DNA of 64,000 nucleotides from contig NC_083676.1 in assembly GCF_030384665.1 (NCBI RefSeq), positions 1,178,001-1,242,000 on the forward strand, given 5' to 3'. The notes beneath the pieces are model-generated. The model was not told where the DNA came from, ran no database searches, and was given only the letters and a program-made list of their open reading frames with translations. Numbering within the stretch: position 1 is the stretch's first letter; the number at the start of each line of letters is the position of its first letter. The stretch comes from Lodderomyces elongisporus. Lineage: Eukaryota > Ascomycota > Pichiomycetes > Serinales > Debaryomycetaceae. Below, piece after piece: positions 37,265-47,220 of the stretch. Made by a program: the position numbers and the translations under genes.

Positions 37265-37577
37265 GTGTATACAGACACCAGAATAGTTTTAATCACTAAT
37301 CATATACATACATAAATGTTATTTACACATATGAGAGTGCTTGTCACACCGTGCCAAAAGATTTTTTTTTTTCTTCATATAGTCCAGTTGACATCTAACT
37401 TGTCATTTCATTTTCAAGTGGTTAAAAGTTTTCTCTTATTTTGCTATATTAATATATTTTCAACACGCCACAAATCCTTACAAAAAAGGAAAAATGAATT
37501 CTTTGGTGAATTTTCAAGTAAACATCGAAGTATAAATTTTCTTTTTTTCTTTCTTTTGATGATATACTTATTTAGTC
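37176..37577. other. Convergent 3' spacer (SOL1/TUM1)
   Basis: About 400 bp, A/T-rich, with (AT)n near 37232-37264. No gene was seen. Confidence 0.6.
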
Positions 37578-38669
37578 TCAAACATCCTTGACAATGAGTT
37601 CTTCTGGAGCACGCATTGCCCATTCGGTCCAAGATCCATCATATAATCTCACATTGACGTTTTGCAACTTTAATACATTTTCCAATCCCAATTTCAATAC
37701 ACATGCAGTAACACCAGTACCACACATGACTATTATTCCTTTGGGGTATTTTGTAGCAATCTCATCCAATTGTTCAACGCCAACAGCTTCCTTCACTATA
37801 GATTCGAGTTCATCGCGGGATTTGTATTGGTTGTTTTGTTCTTGGTCGAGGAATTTTGTGAATGGCAAGTTCTTTGCTGTTGGGATGTGACCTGAGGATA
37901 AGCCTGGTCGTGGTTCTGGTGCCGAGCCAGAAAATCTATCTGGTGACCTGGCATCGAGAACCAAGTACTCGTGAATGTGGTCTTCTTCAATTAAGTTGAC
38001 CAATTCCTCGTACTCAATCACTTCTCTGTCGTAGCGTTCTTCAAACTCTTCAGCTGTAAGTGGTAGATGCTTGTCATCAATATCCTGTTCCTGTGTTTCT
38101 GCTTGTGCGTGAACCTTTGTTTGATTTTGACTTTGTTTGTTTTCAACATTTGTTTCACTCTCAATTAATTCAGTCTTGATTAAATTCAAGTCTAGTGGGT
38201 AGTCATAGTTTTTGTAGTTTAGATAATTATCCAATAGATAAACACGATCGTAACCAAACAATTTGAGAGTGAATGCGACTCTCGGGCTTGAAAAATTGCC
38301 AACTTTGTCATACACGACTAGATTATCCAGAGGCTTGATATGTCCCTTGCCCAATTGCTCGATAGTCTTGGCCATAATTTGTTGAGTAGGCAACATGTGT
38401 GGATAGGGCGAGTCACGACTGCACTTGTCTAAGTCAAAGAAGCGTGCGTGTGGTATGCGTTCGTTTTGGTATTCTTCCAAGGCGTTGCGTGGTGAATTGG
38501 GCATAAACCATGTTGCGTCAATGGGAACTGTTTGGCGATCATTGGCAGTTTCCTGTGCATTATCGGCAGGAGCATTTGAAGCGGGCGAAGCAGACGAAGC
38601 AGATGCTTGAAGTAGTGTACGAAATGACGAGGGTTTGATTATTGATAAGAATGACTTTGGCTTTGACAT
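37578..38669 (-). CDS. TUM1: Thiosulfate/3-mercaptopyruvate sulfurtransferase-like protein (two rhodanese domains)
   Basis: Rhodanese that passes sulfur to the Uba4/Urm1 system for tRNA wobble-uridine thiolation in yeast. The frame extends further upstream only through a GTG, so the ATG at 38669 (MSKPKSFLSIIKPSS) is chosen, giving 363 residues with a basic, Ser-rich, possibly mitochondrial N-terminus. The first, inactive rhodanese domain holds VPIDATWFMPN, IPHARFFDLD and DNLVVYDKVGNFSSPR. The second has VLDARSPDRFSG, GHIPTAKNLPF and the active loop CGTGVTA with catalytic Cys near residue 316. A Gln/Glu-rich spacer (about 175-200) separates the domains. Confidence 0.9.
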   Translation of the reverse strand: MSKPKSFLSIIKPSSFRTLLQASASSASPASNAPADNAQETANDRQTVPIDATWFMPNSPRNALEEYQNERIPHARFFDLDKCSRDSPYPHMLPTQQIMAKTIEQLGKGHIKPLDNLVVYDKVGNFSSPRVAFTLKLFGYDRVYLLDNYLNYKNYDYPLDLNLIKTELIESETNVENKQSQNQTKVHAQAETQEQDIDDKHLPLTAEEFEERYDREVIEYEELVNLIEEDHIHEYLVLDARSPDRFSGSAPEPRPGLSSGHIPTAKNLPFTKFLDQEQNNQYKSRDELESIVKEAVGVEQLDEIATKYPKGIIVMCGTGVTACVLKLGLENVLKLQNVNVRLYDGSWTEWAMRAPEELIVKDV

Positions 38670-39095
38670 TGTTTTGTTGCAATTTGGTGATTTACTTAAA
38701 TTGTGTATTGAAATCACTAAAGATACAAGTTATAAAGTGGGTGTAGAATGTGTTGATTAAGAGGTACAAGTTGTTTTGTTAGTCTTAGCATTGGGTATAT
38801 AATTCATAATATTATTACTTTTTTTTGCCCTTTCCTTTTGGCGGGGAGAGGAGAGGAGAGGAGGCGAGAGGGAGGGTGTGTGTATATAAGGGAGAAAGTA
38901 GCGCAAAGCTATGTGATAAGAGATTGAGGTTGTATTAAGTGGGGAAAAAAAAAAGATTCAGCTTTAAGAATACGTTATTGAAAAAAAGAGTGGGTGTGGG
39001 ATGTGAGGTGGTGTGTGTGTGGTGTGTGCAAAGAGAGGGAAGAACAACTAATGTTGTTATTAGAGTAGTGAACGGAGTTGACTGAAGAATAGGAC

Positions 39096-39149
39096 AAGGA
39101 GAAGGAGAAGGAGAAGGAGAAGGAGAAGGAGAAGGAGAAGGAGAAGGAG
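39096..39149. repeat. AAGGAG hexanucleotide repeat, nine perfect units
   Basis: Nine perfect AAGGAG units followed by one variant (AAGCAG), about 430-480 bp upstream of TUM1. A pure-purine strand. Confidence 0.95.
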
Positions 39150-39431
39150 AAGCAGAGTGAAACAAGTATTTATCAGATCGGGAAAAAGAATATTATTTGA
39201 CAGATTCGACCAAGTTTTTTTTCCAAAGTACCTGCTTTCATATCGTATCTCAATGAGTGTAGAATCTATTATTTCAAATGTGTAAAAAAAAAATAAGTTT
39301 CCAAAAACCGTTTGTTTCCTTAGTTTAGGACAAAAGAAACAGAAAAAAGAAAAAGAAAAAAGAAAAACACTTGGATATAATATATTTAGTTGTTAATTCA
39401 ACTTGTATTGAAGATAAAGTCAAGCTTAAGT

Positions 39432-39478
39432 TGAAGATCGAGGTGGTGGTGTAGAAACTTCCACCTCCTCGATCTTCA
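39432..39478. repeat. Near-perfect inverted repeat (18-bp stem, 11-nt loop)
   Basis: Left arm TGAAGATCGAGGTGGTGG (39432-39449) pairs with CCACCTCCTCGATCTTCA (39461-39478) at 17 of 18 positions, one internal T-T mismatch, loop of 11 nt. It is GC-richer than its surroundings, in a gene-free region. Confidence 0.9.
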
Positions 39479-40870
39479 CATTCTTTTGGTCCATATAGTT
39501 CGGAGTTAAATACAAATATGGAGTTAAGTTAAATTGTTTTTTTTCTCTCTCTGTTTTGTGTGTGTGTGTTTTTCTTTAGCTTCATTTCACTTTCTTTCTT
39601 TCTGTTTCCTTATTTCCTTTTTCTTTTGTGTGTGTGTGTGTTGTAACAAGTAGGTTTATCTTTGCGACAGTCACGGTATGAATGTTTACTCGTGTAAAAA
39701 CTGCATTCAATCTCTTTGTAAATAATCTTTGTACAATGTTTACCATTTTATTTTTTTTCTATTATTTTTTTGCCTATTTTTCTATTTTTCAAATCTCACA
39801 TGTTTTGTATGACTTGAAATATTGTTTACCTCCACAGTAGATCTAAGTTTATTGTTTTATTGTTGGTTTTTTTATTTGTAGAGATGACGTGAGTGATAGT
39901 GGGTGATAGTGAGTGGTAGTGGGTGGGGGAAGGGGAGGAAAGACGGCAGTATGGATGTGCCAATGTTTACTATTAAATCAGTGTGAAGATCAATTAATTA
40001 GTGGTGCCGTGTACATGAGGATTTGTATTCGGTCATTTGCCTCCTTTTTATCTTCTTCTTCTTCTTCTTCTTAATTGGCCAACTCCAACTTTGACAAAGA
40101 TGTCCAGCTAAGCGACCCTTGTCTTCCCCTCCTTCTTTCCTTCCTTCCTTCCTTCCTTTCTGCTTATTATTTGATTAAATTTATTTTTTTATTTTTTATT
40201 TCTTTTTTATTTCTTTTTTTTTTTCATTTTGTGGAAGTTGGAAACAAAAATATTCTGGTAGGAAAAAAAAAATTGGTACCCCTATTTTTTTTAATTAATT
40301 TTGTCTATGACTCTCTCTTTCTCTATCTAAAGTGTTTTTAGTGTATACATATGGTAGCTACATTAATTTACAAGGAGAACAAGCACCCTATCGTACATAT
40401 TTTGACAAGTTTTTTTTTCTTTTGTATGCAGTACACTATATTGAAACATTAAAGTATACAATTTTTTTTTTGTTTCTTTTTTTGTTTCCTTTTTTTTTCA
40501 TTTTTTTTTATTTAACTGGCATTTGACAAGTACATTACATCTCTTTTGCCTAACCAATAACTATGAGAACTGCGCCTCTTCCGATCTGGGTGTTGGCTTT
40601 TGATTTTAAATTTTAAATTTTTTATTAGACATACACTTTTGTGTCTATCCTCTAATTTCATAGAGTTCTTTATCTTTACACACAACTAAGAGGCTTACTC
40701 TTTTACCTAAAATTTTGTTACTTTAAATTTTTATTTAATTTTTTAATTTTTTTAATTTTTTTAAATAATTGTATTTACTTTCTATTTCCCCCCACCCACC
40801 ACCACCAAAGTTTTTGTGATTGGTTCCCCTAACAAAACAGATTTCCAGAGCGTGTCCTTCTTGTTCTCTG

Positions 40871-40895
40871 CTCAGCTCAGCTCAGCTCAGCTCAG
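40871..40895. repeat. CTCAG pentanucleotide repeat, five units
   Basis: Five perfect CTCAG units in the gene-free region upstream of SUR1, followed by CTGA. Confidence 0.9.
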
Positions 40896-41429
40896 CTGAA
40901 ATTCCTTACTGACTCTAGCCAACAAAGCAAATAGCAACACTTGTAACACATGTAACACATGCTCATCTCCCATTTCATTTCATTTCATTTAATACCCAAC
41001 CACCACAGCTTCAAGCATTAAAGCATTACTAACTAAAAACACTCGGACACTACTTCCACCAATTACTGACTAGTAGCAATTTGTCCATAGATATTAATGT
41101 AAGGGAAAAACAGATATATATTGTATGAGACAAAATTCTACACATACATACACAGTAAATAATACAAATCATCAAATCAATTTAAATTTAAAATTTTTTT
41201 TTATTCAGTCTCCTTTTTTTTCTTTTTTATTTTTTATTATTTGTCTCCCTTTTTTTTATTTATTTATTTATTTATTTACGACCTCTGACCGCAGCAGCAG
41301 CAGTAGCAGTAGCAGCAGCAGCATCATTTAGCGTCATTACTCACCACCCACCACTCACCAGCATCAGCGTTAGCAACGCGAGTTCAGCAGCGGCAACAAG
41401 CACTACCTACTACCACCCACCCCACCAGC

Positions 41430-41465
<36 letters not shown>

Positions 41466-42143
41466 AAACACAAAGAGCAGCAATCTTGTACTCTGAGTTT
41501 GATTTTTTATTTTTTATTTCTATTCTTTATTTTTTATTTATTATATTTTTTATTTTTAATTTTTTATTTTTTAATTTTTTAATTTTTTATTTTGGCTCTT
41601 TCTCTTTTGCTGGCGCAGTAAACTTTGAAAGAATTGAACTTCCCAAATTCCACAATATACAGTCCCACTATAAACAATACACTTTATACCGCAGTAGCAG
41701 CTTCTTCTTCTTTGTCTTCTTTGTCTTCTTCAACAATACATACATATATATATATATACAAATACTCCAACTTTTCCACAATTGTTGCCAAACATACCAA
41801 AATTAAACAAACCAAAACAAAACAAAACTAGGGTTCTACAAAGAGAAAAATTTATACTCATTAGCAACAAAGTATCTCAACACTAACCACAGAAAAAACA
41901 TTCTCCCAACAACAACAACAACAGCAACAGCAACAGCAACAACAACAGGGAATAACAAATAAAAAACAACAACACTTGCATCTTGCATCTTGCACTTGAA
42001 ACACAGTATTTCAAAGACGAAAAATAAGAAATATCTACAATTTCTCTAAATCACACCAATTTTCTGACCCAATCACCAGATCACTTCTATATCCATCATA
42101 CCAATAAGTATTACTACTACTACTACTACTACTACCACTACTC

Positions 42144-43243
42144 ATGAGAAAGGAACTAAAGTATATACTCTGGGCACACGTTGCTCTAGTCATTTACCTA
42201 ATATACTTGTCTTTTGACCTTATAACTTTACTCCACGACGACACCTACAGCGATGCACTTATCGACTTTGAACTAAACCCACTGAAAAACAGCGGACAAT
42301 TGAACAAACCAGCACTCATCCCCAAAATCATCCACCAGACTTATAAGCTGGAAAACATTCCAGATATTTGGAAAGCTGGCCAACAAGCCTGCATCGACTT
42401 GCACGAAGACTACCAATACATTCTCTGGACAGACGAAATGGCTAGGGAATTTATCAGCGAAGAATTTCCATGGTTTTTAAAAACCTGGGACAATTACAAG
42501 TACAATATCCAAAGAGCAGACGCAATAAGATACTTTGCATTATACCACTACGGTGGTATCTACATTGACTTGGACGACGGATGCGAAAAAAAATTGGACC
42601 CATTATTAACAGTACCGGCATTTGTCAGAAAAACTATACCCACCGGTATCTCCAATGATGTTATGGGAAGTGTACCAAACCACCCATTCTTTCTCAAGGC
42701 AATCGAATCATTGAAAAACTACCAGCGCAACTGGTTGGTACCCTACATCACCATTATGATCTCTACAGGCCCATTGTTTTTATCAGTCATTTGGAAACAG
42801 TACAAGAGATGGGGTGTTCCTGAAGCTGGCAAAGTAAGAATCTTGATGCCAGAAAACTACAAGGGATACAATAACTCCTTTTTCGCAATCGCACCCGGGT
42901 CCTCGTGGCACATGGGAGACGCCAACTTTATCAAGAGCTTGGCAAACCACTTGGTATTGGCCGTTATTGGTGGCTGTTTAATTGCAGTTGCCATCTTGGC
43001 TATTGAGTACTTGTTTTACTCATTTATCATCTCCACTTTTTTCAAAAAGTTCACCGCCAAGATTGGCAACTTTTTCATGTGGACAATCACCAAAATCTTG
43101 AGATTCTTCAACTTGGACAAGTTTATCGAATCAAGTGAAGCTTTGAAACAATACAAGTTGGTGGGCCTTGGAGAAGACGAAGAACGAACCTTTTGCGCAA
43201 TAACTGAAAAGTTTAAGCAGCAAGAACAATTACCATTGCATGT

Positions 43244-43279
<36 letters not shown>

Positions 43280-43727
43280 GCTGCTACAACTGCAAGATAA
43301 AGACCAACAATTGCACAAACAAAAGCATCCTCACATTGCACAAGACAATCAGAACAAAAAGAATGGCATCAACTTGATGCAATTTTTGAAAAACTCCAAT
43401 GTGAAAAGAAGGAGTCGAAAAGATTCCAACTTGCCATTCAATATTGAGATGATGGAGCAATTGGCTCAAGATACTACCATTGTGATAGCCGATGATACTA
43501 GCTCTTTACCCAATACAAAACAACACCACCAACAACAGCAGCAGCAGCAGCAACAGCAGCAGAAAGACGGTGCTCAAGAGCACATTGTCTACCTCTCCAC
43601 CAATGACGACACTGACGTCGATCCCGATAACGAAACTGACCAAGCCTTCTTTTCAGACGGGAATAATGATGCCGATATACTGGCAAATGATGAGTTTAAT
43701 GACGACTATAACGACAACATTGTATAA
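42144..43727 (+). CDS. SUR1: Mannosylinositol phosphorylceramide synthase catalytic subunit (GT32, Sur1/Csh1 type)
   Basis: Golgi mannosyltransferase that adds mannose to inositol phosphorylceramide, partnered by Csg2 in yeast. The 527-residue protein has an N-terminal membrane anchor (about 9-30), then the GT32 domain: IPKIIHQTYK, WTDEMAREFI, RADAIRYFALYHYGG and the metal-binding DLDD (142-145), then NDVMGS and GPLFLSVIWKQYKRWG. A long hydrophobic stretch (about 270-304) is the second membrane region. The C-terminal tail is extended and low-complexity, with Gln runs (about 370-382, 466-477) and an Asp/Asn-rich end. Codon 69 (42348-42350) is CTG where Thr/Ser is usual. Sur1 and Csh1 cannot be separated here. 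Confidence 0.93.
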
Positions 43728-44186
43728 GATAACTTTTTTTTTCAAAAAAAATAAACAACAAACAAACTAAAATTTAAAGAAAGAAGAAAAAAAGAGAAAA
43801 ACATTGTATAAATTGACCACGCCCCACACCACCCAACTCATTTGCAGTTGCAGTGGAAATAAGAATAATAAGATTAAAACAACAAAAGAAAAATTGCAGC
43901 AGAGATTATAGATCAAATCTTTTTCTGAGTCAAAACTTTATTTGTTCACGTTAATTCTTTCCTATCTTTTATTTAATTAATAATTTTACTTTAATTTTCA
44001 ACCTTTTCCTTTCTTTTTCCTTTTTTTTTTCTTTCTTTTTTCTTTTTATTTATTCATTTTCCCCTTTCCAGTTTTCATATTAATTACTAAAAATTTGTAT
44101 TTGATGTAACCAAAATTACATACAAAATTATGTAGTCTAATTCAAATCATCTGCACTTTCCTCATCATTTTCTCTCTCATTTACAT
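43728..44186. other. Convergent 3' spacer (SUR1/RRP45)
   Basis: A/T-rich spacer with poly(T)/CT-rich stretches near 44010-44050. No gene was seen. Confidence 0.6.
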
Positions 44187-45212
44187 CTACCGATTGGCAC
44201 TTGACTCCAACAATTTGAAATTCTCCTTGTTATATCTTTTCTCCTCAGACTCCTTAATCTTTTTTGTAATCAAATCCGTGAGTTTATCAATGTGTTGCAT
44301 TGAGTCATGACATATTTCAACTAATTTCTGGGCGTCAATAGGAACACCGCCATTCTTGCTCAACTGAATGATTTCTCTATTCTTATTCATTGTTATTGTT
44401 ATGGAACCATCTCGCAATTGCTCCTCCATCGCATCAGCATCAAGAATACAAACCTCCCGTACTTCACCTTGCTCTTTTTCTCCTTGTACTTGTCCTTCCC
44501 CGTATAAATCACCATCATTGTCATTATCAATATCATCGTCGCCTTTGATATTCATCTCTTTTGAACCAAGGTTGAAAAATGAATATGTGAGACAAATTGG
44601 AATATGCAATATGCTCAACCCCACAGGCTGTCGCTCATTTACATCATGTATTATAACCCCATTGACACCACCATTGCCACTACCACCAAAACCACCGTGG
44701 GTAATTGAAACATCGGGTTTTTTAAAATGGCTCAATGCCAACATTGTAGCAAAACATCCAATATCAATCATTCCACCATCGTAGTTCCAAAAGTTCAAAT
44801 CTGCCGTAATCTCCCAACACTGTTCTCCTGCAATGATACACAAATTCTCCAAGTCCAATGCATTAGAACGACGGATGGACTTTTCAATTATTCGTGAAAT
44901 TAAAACCTCGTCTTGTTGCTGCGAACGTGTGGTATCAAACTTTAGTGATGCCATGGGAGAAATTTCACTATTGATAACAAAGATACCTTCAAATGGTCTA
45001 TCTTCATAAGGCTTTGTGATTGAAGCAGAGATTCGCACCGATAGTTTTGTAGAGCCAAACGACACTTCAACATAACCGTACTCTGTTGGAGATAAGTATA
45101 TGGAGATGTCACGAAGTTGCATTAGCGAACGACCATTGAGTCGTAACTGCGATTTAAGAGCAGTGTGGAGGAAATGTTTTTCATTTGCGGTGAGTTCAAC
45201 GTGACGTGACAT
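44187..45212 (-). CDS. RRP45: Exosome core subunit Rrp45 (RNase PH-like)
   Basis: Structural, non-catalytic ring subunit of the nuclear and cytoplasmic RNA exosome, which degrades and trims RNA 3' ends. The 341-residue protein starts MSRHVELTANEKHFL and holds the RNase PH-like fold over most of its length: LRLNGRSLMQLRDISI, GYVEVSFGSTKLSVRI, EISPMASLKF, then RSNALDLENLCIIAGEQCWEI with ITADLNFWNYDGGMIDIGCFATMLAL. A poorly conserved Gly/Asp-rich insert (about 175-250) follows. The N-terminal RDI...L pattern and overall length fit Rrp45 (PM/Scl-75) rather than Rrp42, Rrp43 or Rrp46. It is divergent from SLP2 over a 640-bp promoter region. Confidence 0.92.
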   Translation of the reverse strand: MSRHVELTANEKHFLHTALKSQLRLNGRSLMQLRDISIYLSPTEYGYVEVSFGSTKLSVRISASITKPYEDRPFEGIFVINSEISPMASLKFDTTRSQQQDEVLISRIIEKSIRRSNALDLENLCIIAGEQCWEITADLNFWNYDGGMIDIGCFATMLALSHFKKPDVSITHGGFGGSGNGGVNGVIIHDVNERQPVGLSILHIPICLTYSFFNLGSKEMNIKGDDDIDNDNDGDLYGEGQVQGEKEQGEVREVCILDADAMEEQLRDGSITITMNKNREIIQLSKNGGVPIDAQKLVEICHDSMQHIDKLTDLITKKIKESEEKRYNKENFKLLESSANR

Positions 45213-45853
45213 TGTTTGACGTCTTTATTTGGTCTTCTTAGCTCTTTTTTATTTGGCCCTAAGCTCTATGCTCTATACTTTAAGCTTGATTCTCTATAAA
45301 GTTTGAATCGTTTTTTTTATTTTTTCGTTGTTTTTTTGTTGCTTTATCGTTGCTTTATCGTCTCTTCTCTTTTCCTTTGGTTTTCCACCGGTATTCGATA
45401 AGTTTATTCAAACAGATGAAATAAAGCGAAATTGCCAGTTATTCACGTTTGGGTGGTAAGATTTTAACTAGTAAATCTAGTGATGAGATGGATGTTGAAT
45501 GGAAATTTCTCGATTTTAATATTTGCAACAAACAATAATCTCTCTTTTTTTTTTTTCTTGCTTTCTCTTTTTCTCGCCCACACTCTCTTCCCTTGTGACA
45601 TACTCACGCACCCAAACGCCCGCGCATTTATTCCATTAACCTTACTTCTCTGAAGAGCCAAAGTACAGGTAATTGAGGAACCCGACCCAGGAACCAAGGA
45701 AGTACCAATACGAATCTAATATTTTTTTTTTCTTTTTCTTTTATTTTTTTTTGCCATCAAAACAAAAGCAATCAATCAATTAATCAATCAATCAACGGAG
45801 CCAATAACATTTTGCATTACATCCATACTACCAGCCCCCCAATCCACGTAAAA
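45213..45853. other. Divergent promoter region (RRP45/SLP2)
   Basis: 640 bp with T-rich tracts (45311-45342, 45546-45556, 45721-45751) and ATCA repeats (45768-45793) just before the SLP2 leader. No gene was seen. Confidence 0.6.
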
Positions 45854-46900
45854 ATGCTTTCGAGAACTGCTATCAATAAACAATTAATGTCTCGCACATT
45901 ACGGGCGCAACAACACTTACCTCTCTTTACACGTTCATTCACCAATGGTGGTAATTCACCACCGTCACCACTTAACTACTTTCAATCTCGTTCACTTCCC
46001 AGCAATACAATCATTAAATTTGTACCTCAACAGCAAGCATGGATTGTTGAAAGAATGGGTAAGTTCAATCGGATCTTGCCACCGGGTCTTGCATTTTTGG
46101 TGCCCGTTATTGATAAAATCACTTATGTTCAATCTTTGAAGGAAACTGCTATTGAGATCCCTACACAAAGCGCAATCACTTCAGATAATGTAAGCTTGGA
46201 GCTTGATGGTGTCCTTTACGTCAAGGTTAATGATCCATACAAGGCCAGCTACGGAGTTGAAGATTTCCAATTCGCCATTAGCCAATTAGCACAAACCACA
46301 ATGAGGTCGGAGATTGGTAATTTGACCTTGGACTCTGTATTGAAAGAACGTCAGGCTTTGAACAATAACATCAACCAAATTATCAACGAAGCGGCAAACG
46401 ATAACTGGGGTGTCGAGTGTTTGAGATACGAGATTAGAGATATACATCCACCAAACGAAGTACTTGAAGCTATGCACAGACAAGTGAGTGCCGAGAGGTC
46501 GAAACGTGCTGAGATCTTGGAATCTGAAGGTAATAGGCAAAGCAAGATCAATATAAGTGAGGGTGAAAAGCAAAGTGTTATTTTGCAATCTGAGGCCAAC
46601 AAGATTCAACAAATCAATGAGGCGCAAGGTGAAGCAGAACAAATCAAATTGAAAGCAGAAGCAACTGCTAAAGGATTAAAGATTATTGCTGATGCCATAA
46701 AGAACACCGAGGGTGGTCAAGAAGCAATCAATTTACAGATTGCTCAAGAATATATCAAGGAGTTTGGTAAATTGGCTAAGGAGAGTAACACTTTGGTTGT
46801 CCCATCCGATGTGGGAGACATTTCCAGCTTTATGGCACAAGGTTTGTCCATATACAAGAGCTTGAACCAAAAAGCAGAAATTGGACAAAAAGAAAAGTAA
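45854..46900 (+). CDS. Mitochondrial stomatin-like protein (SLP-2 type)
   Basis: SPFH/prohibitin-family scaffold of the mitochondrial inner membrane. An upstream extension of the frame begins only at TTG, so ATG 45854 is chosen (348 residues). The N-terminus MLSRTAINKQLMSRTLRAQQ is basic and amphipathic, a good presequence. The SPFH domain follows: IIKFVPQQQAWIVERMGKFN, LPPGLAFLVPVIDKI, IPTQSAITSDNVSLELDGVL, YGVEDFQFAISQLAQTTMRSE and LDSVLKERQALNNNI. A coiled coil with repeated E-A-EQ segments comes next, ending SSFMAQGLSIYKSL. Stomatin-2 orthologues occur in many fungi but not in Saccharomyces. Confidence 0.92.
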   Translation: MLSRTAINKQLMSRTLRAQQHLPLFTRSFTNGGNSPPSPLNYFQSRSLPSNTIIKFVPQQQAWIVERMGKFNRILPPGLAFLVPVIDKITYVQSLKETAIEIPTQSAITSDNVSLELDGVLYVKVNDPYKASYGVEDFQFAISQLAQTTMRSEIGNLTLDSVLKERQALNNNINQIINEAANDNWGVECLRYEIRDIHPPNEVLEAMHRQVSAERSKRAEILESEGNRQSKINISEGEKQSVILQSEANKIQQINEAQGEAEQIKLKAEATAKGLKIIADAIKNTEGGQEAINLQIAQEYIKEFGKLAKESNTLVVPSDVGDISSFMAQGLSIYKSLNQKAEIGQKEK

Positions 46901-47220
46901 TAAAGATTGTTGGGTTTTTTTTTAGGGATGAAATTGAGAGGAAATAAACATAAAAAGAATGAAAAGAATAAAGTGAGAAAAATGAGAAAAGTGAGAAAAG
47001 TTGAAAATTTAAAATTTTGAAAAATGAGATTATTTTTTTCTTCTTTTACAAAGAAAAAATATAAAAGTGGCTGACATTGGATTCTTTATTCTGTCTATTA
47101 TGTAAATAAATTAAAGTGGTCATTATAAAAGAATAATATCAAATGTTCATGGCAGAAAAGATAAAACAAAAGAAAAGAAAAAGATTTAGAATCTTTTAAT
47201 TGTAATAGATCCTTGCAATT
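46901..47220. other. Convergent 3' spacer (SLP2/RNH202)
   Basis: 320 bp, A-rich, with AGTGAGAAAA repeats near 46971-46999. No gene was seen. Confidence 0.6.

Larger units (their letters stand above)
38670..42143. other. 3.5-kb gene-free region between TUM1 and SUR1
   Basis: No supported gene on either strand. Contents: AAGGAG hexamers (39096-39149), a strong hairpin (39432-39478), GT runs (39556-39570, 39627-39641), CTT run (40051-40071), TTCC run (40131-40158), CTCAG pentamers (40871-40895), CAG/TAG runs (41291-41325), CAA runs (41430-41464, 41910-41948) and ACT runs (42111-42134). It may be a long SUR1 promoter/leader, hold noncoding RNA, or have a structural chromosomal role. Confidence 0.5.

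Noticed and set aside
38670..38717. 16-residue extension of TUM1
   Set aside because: It begins at GTG; ATG 38669 is the natural start. A GACTAAC at about 38777-38783 on the minus strand has no matching acceptor and donor that would add a sensible exon.
40075..40341. 88-codon frame rich in Phe/Leu upstream of SUR1
   Set aside because: Starts at TTG and translates T-rich DNA; such composition gives false membrane proteins.
41027..41072. TACTAAC motif upstream of SUR1 suggesting a 5' UTR intron
   Set aside because: No convincing donor upstream; cannot be supported without transcripts.
45812..45853. 14-residue N-terminal extension of the stomatin-like protein
   Set aside because: It begins at TTG. 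The ATG at 45854 yields a proper mitochondrial presequence.
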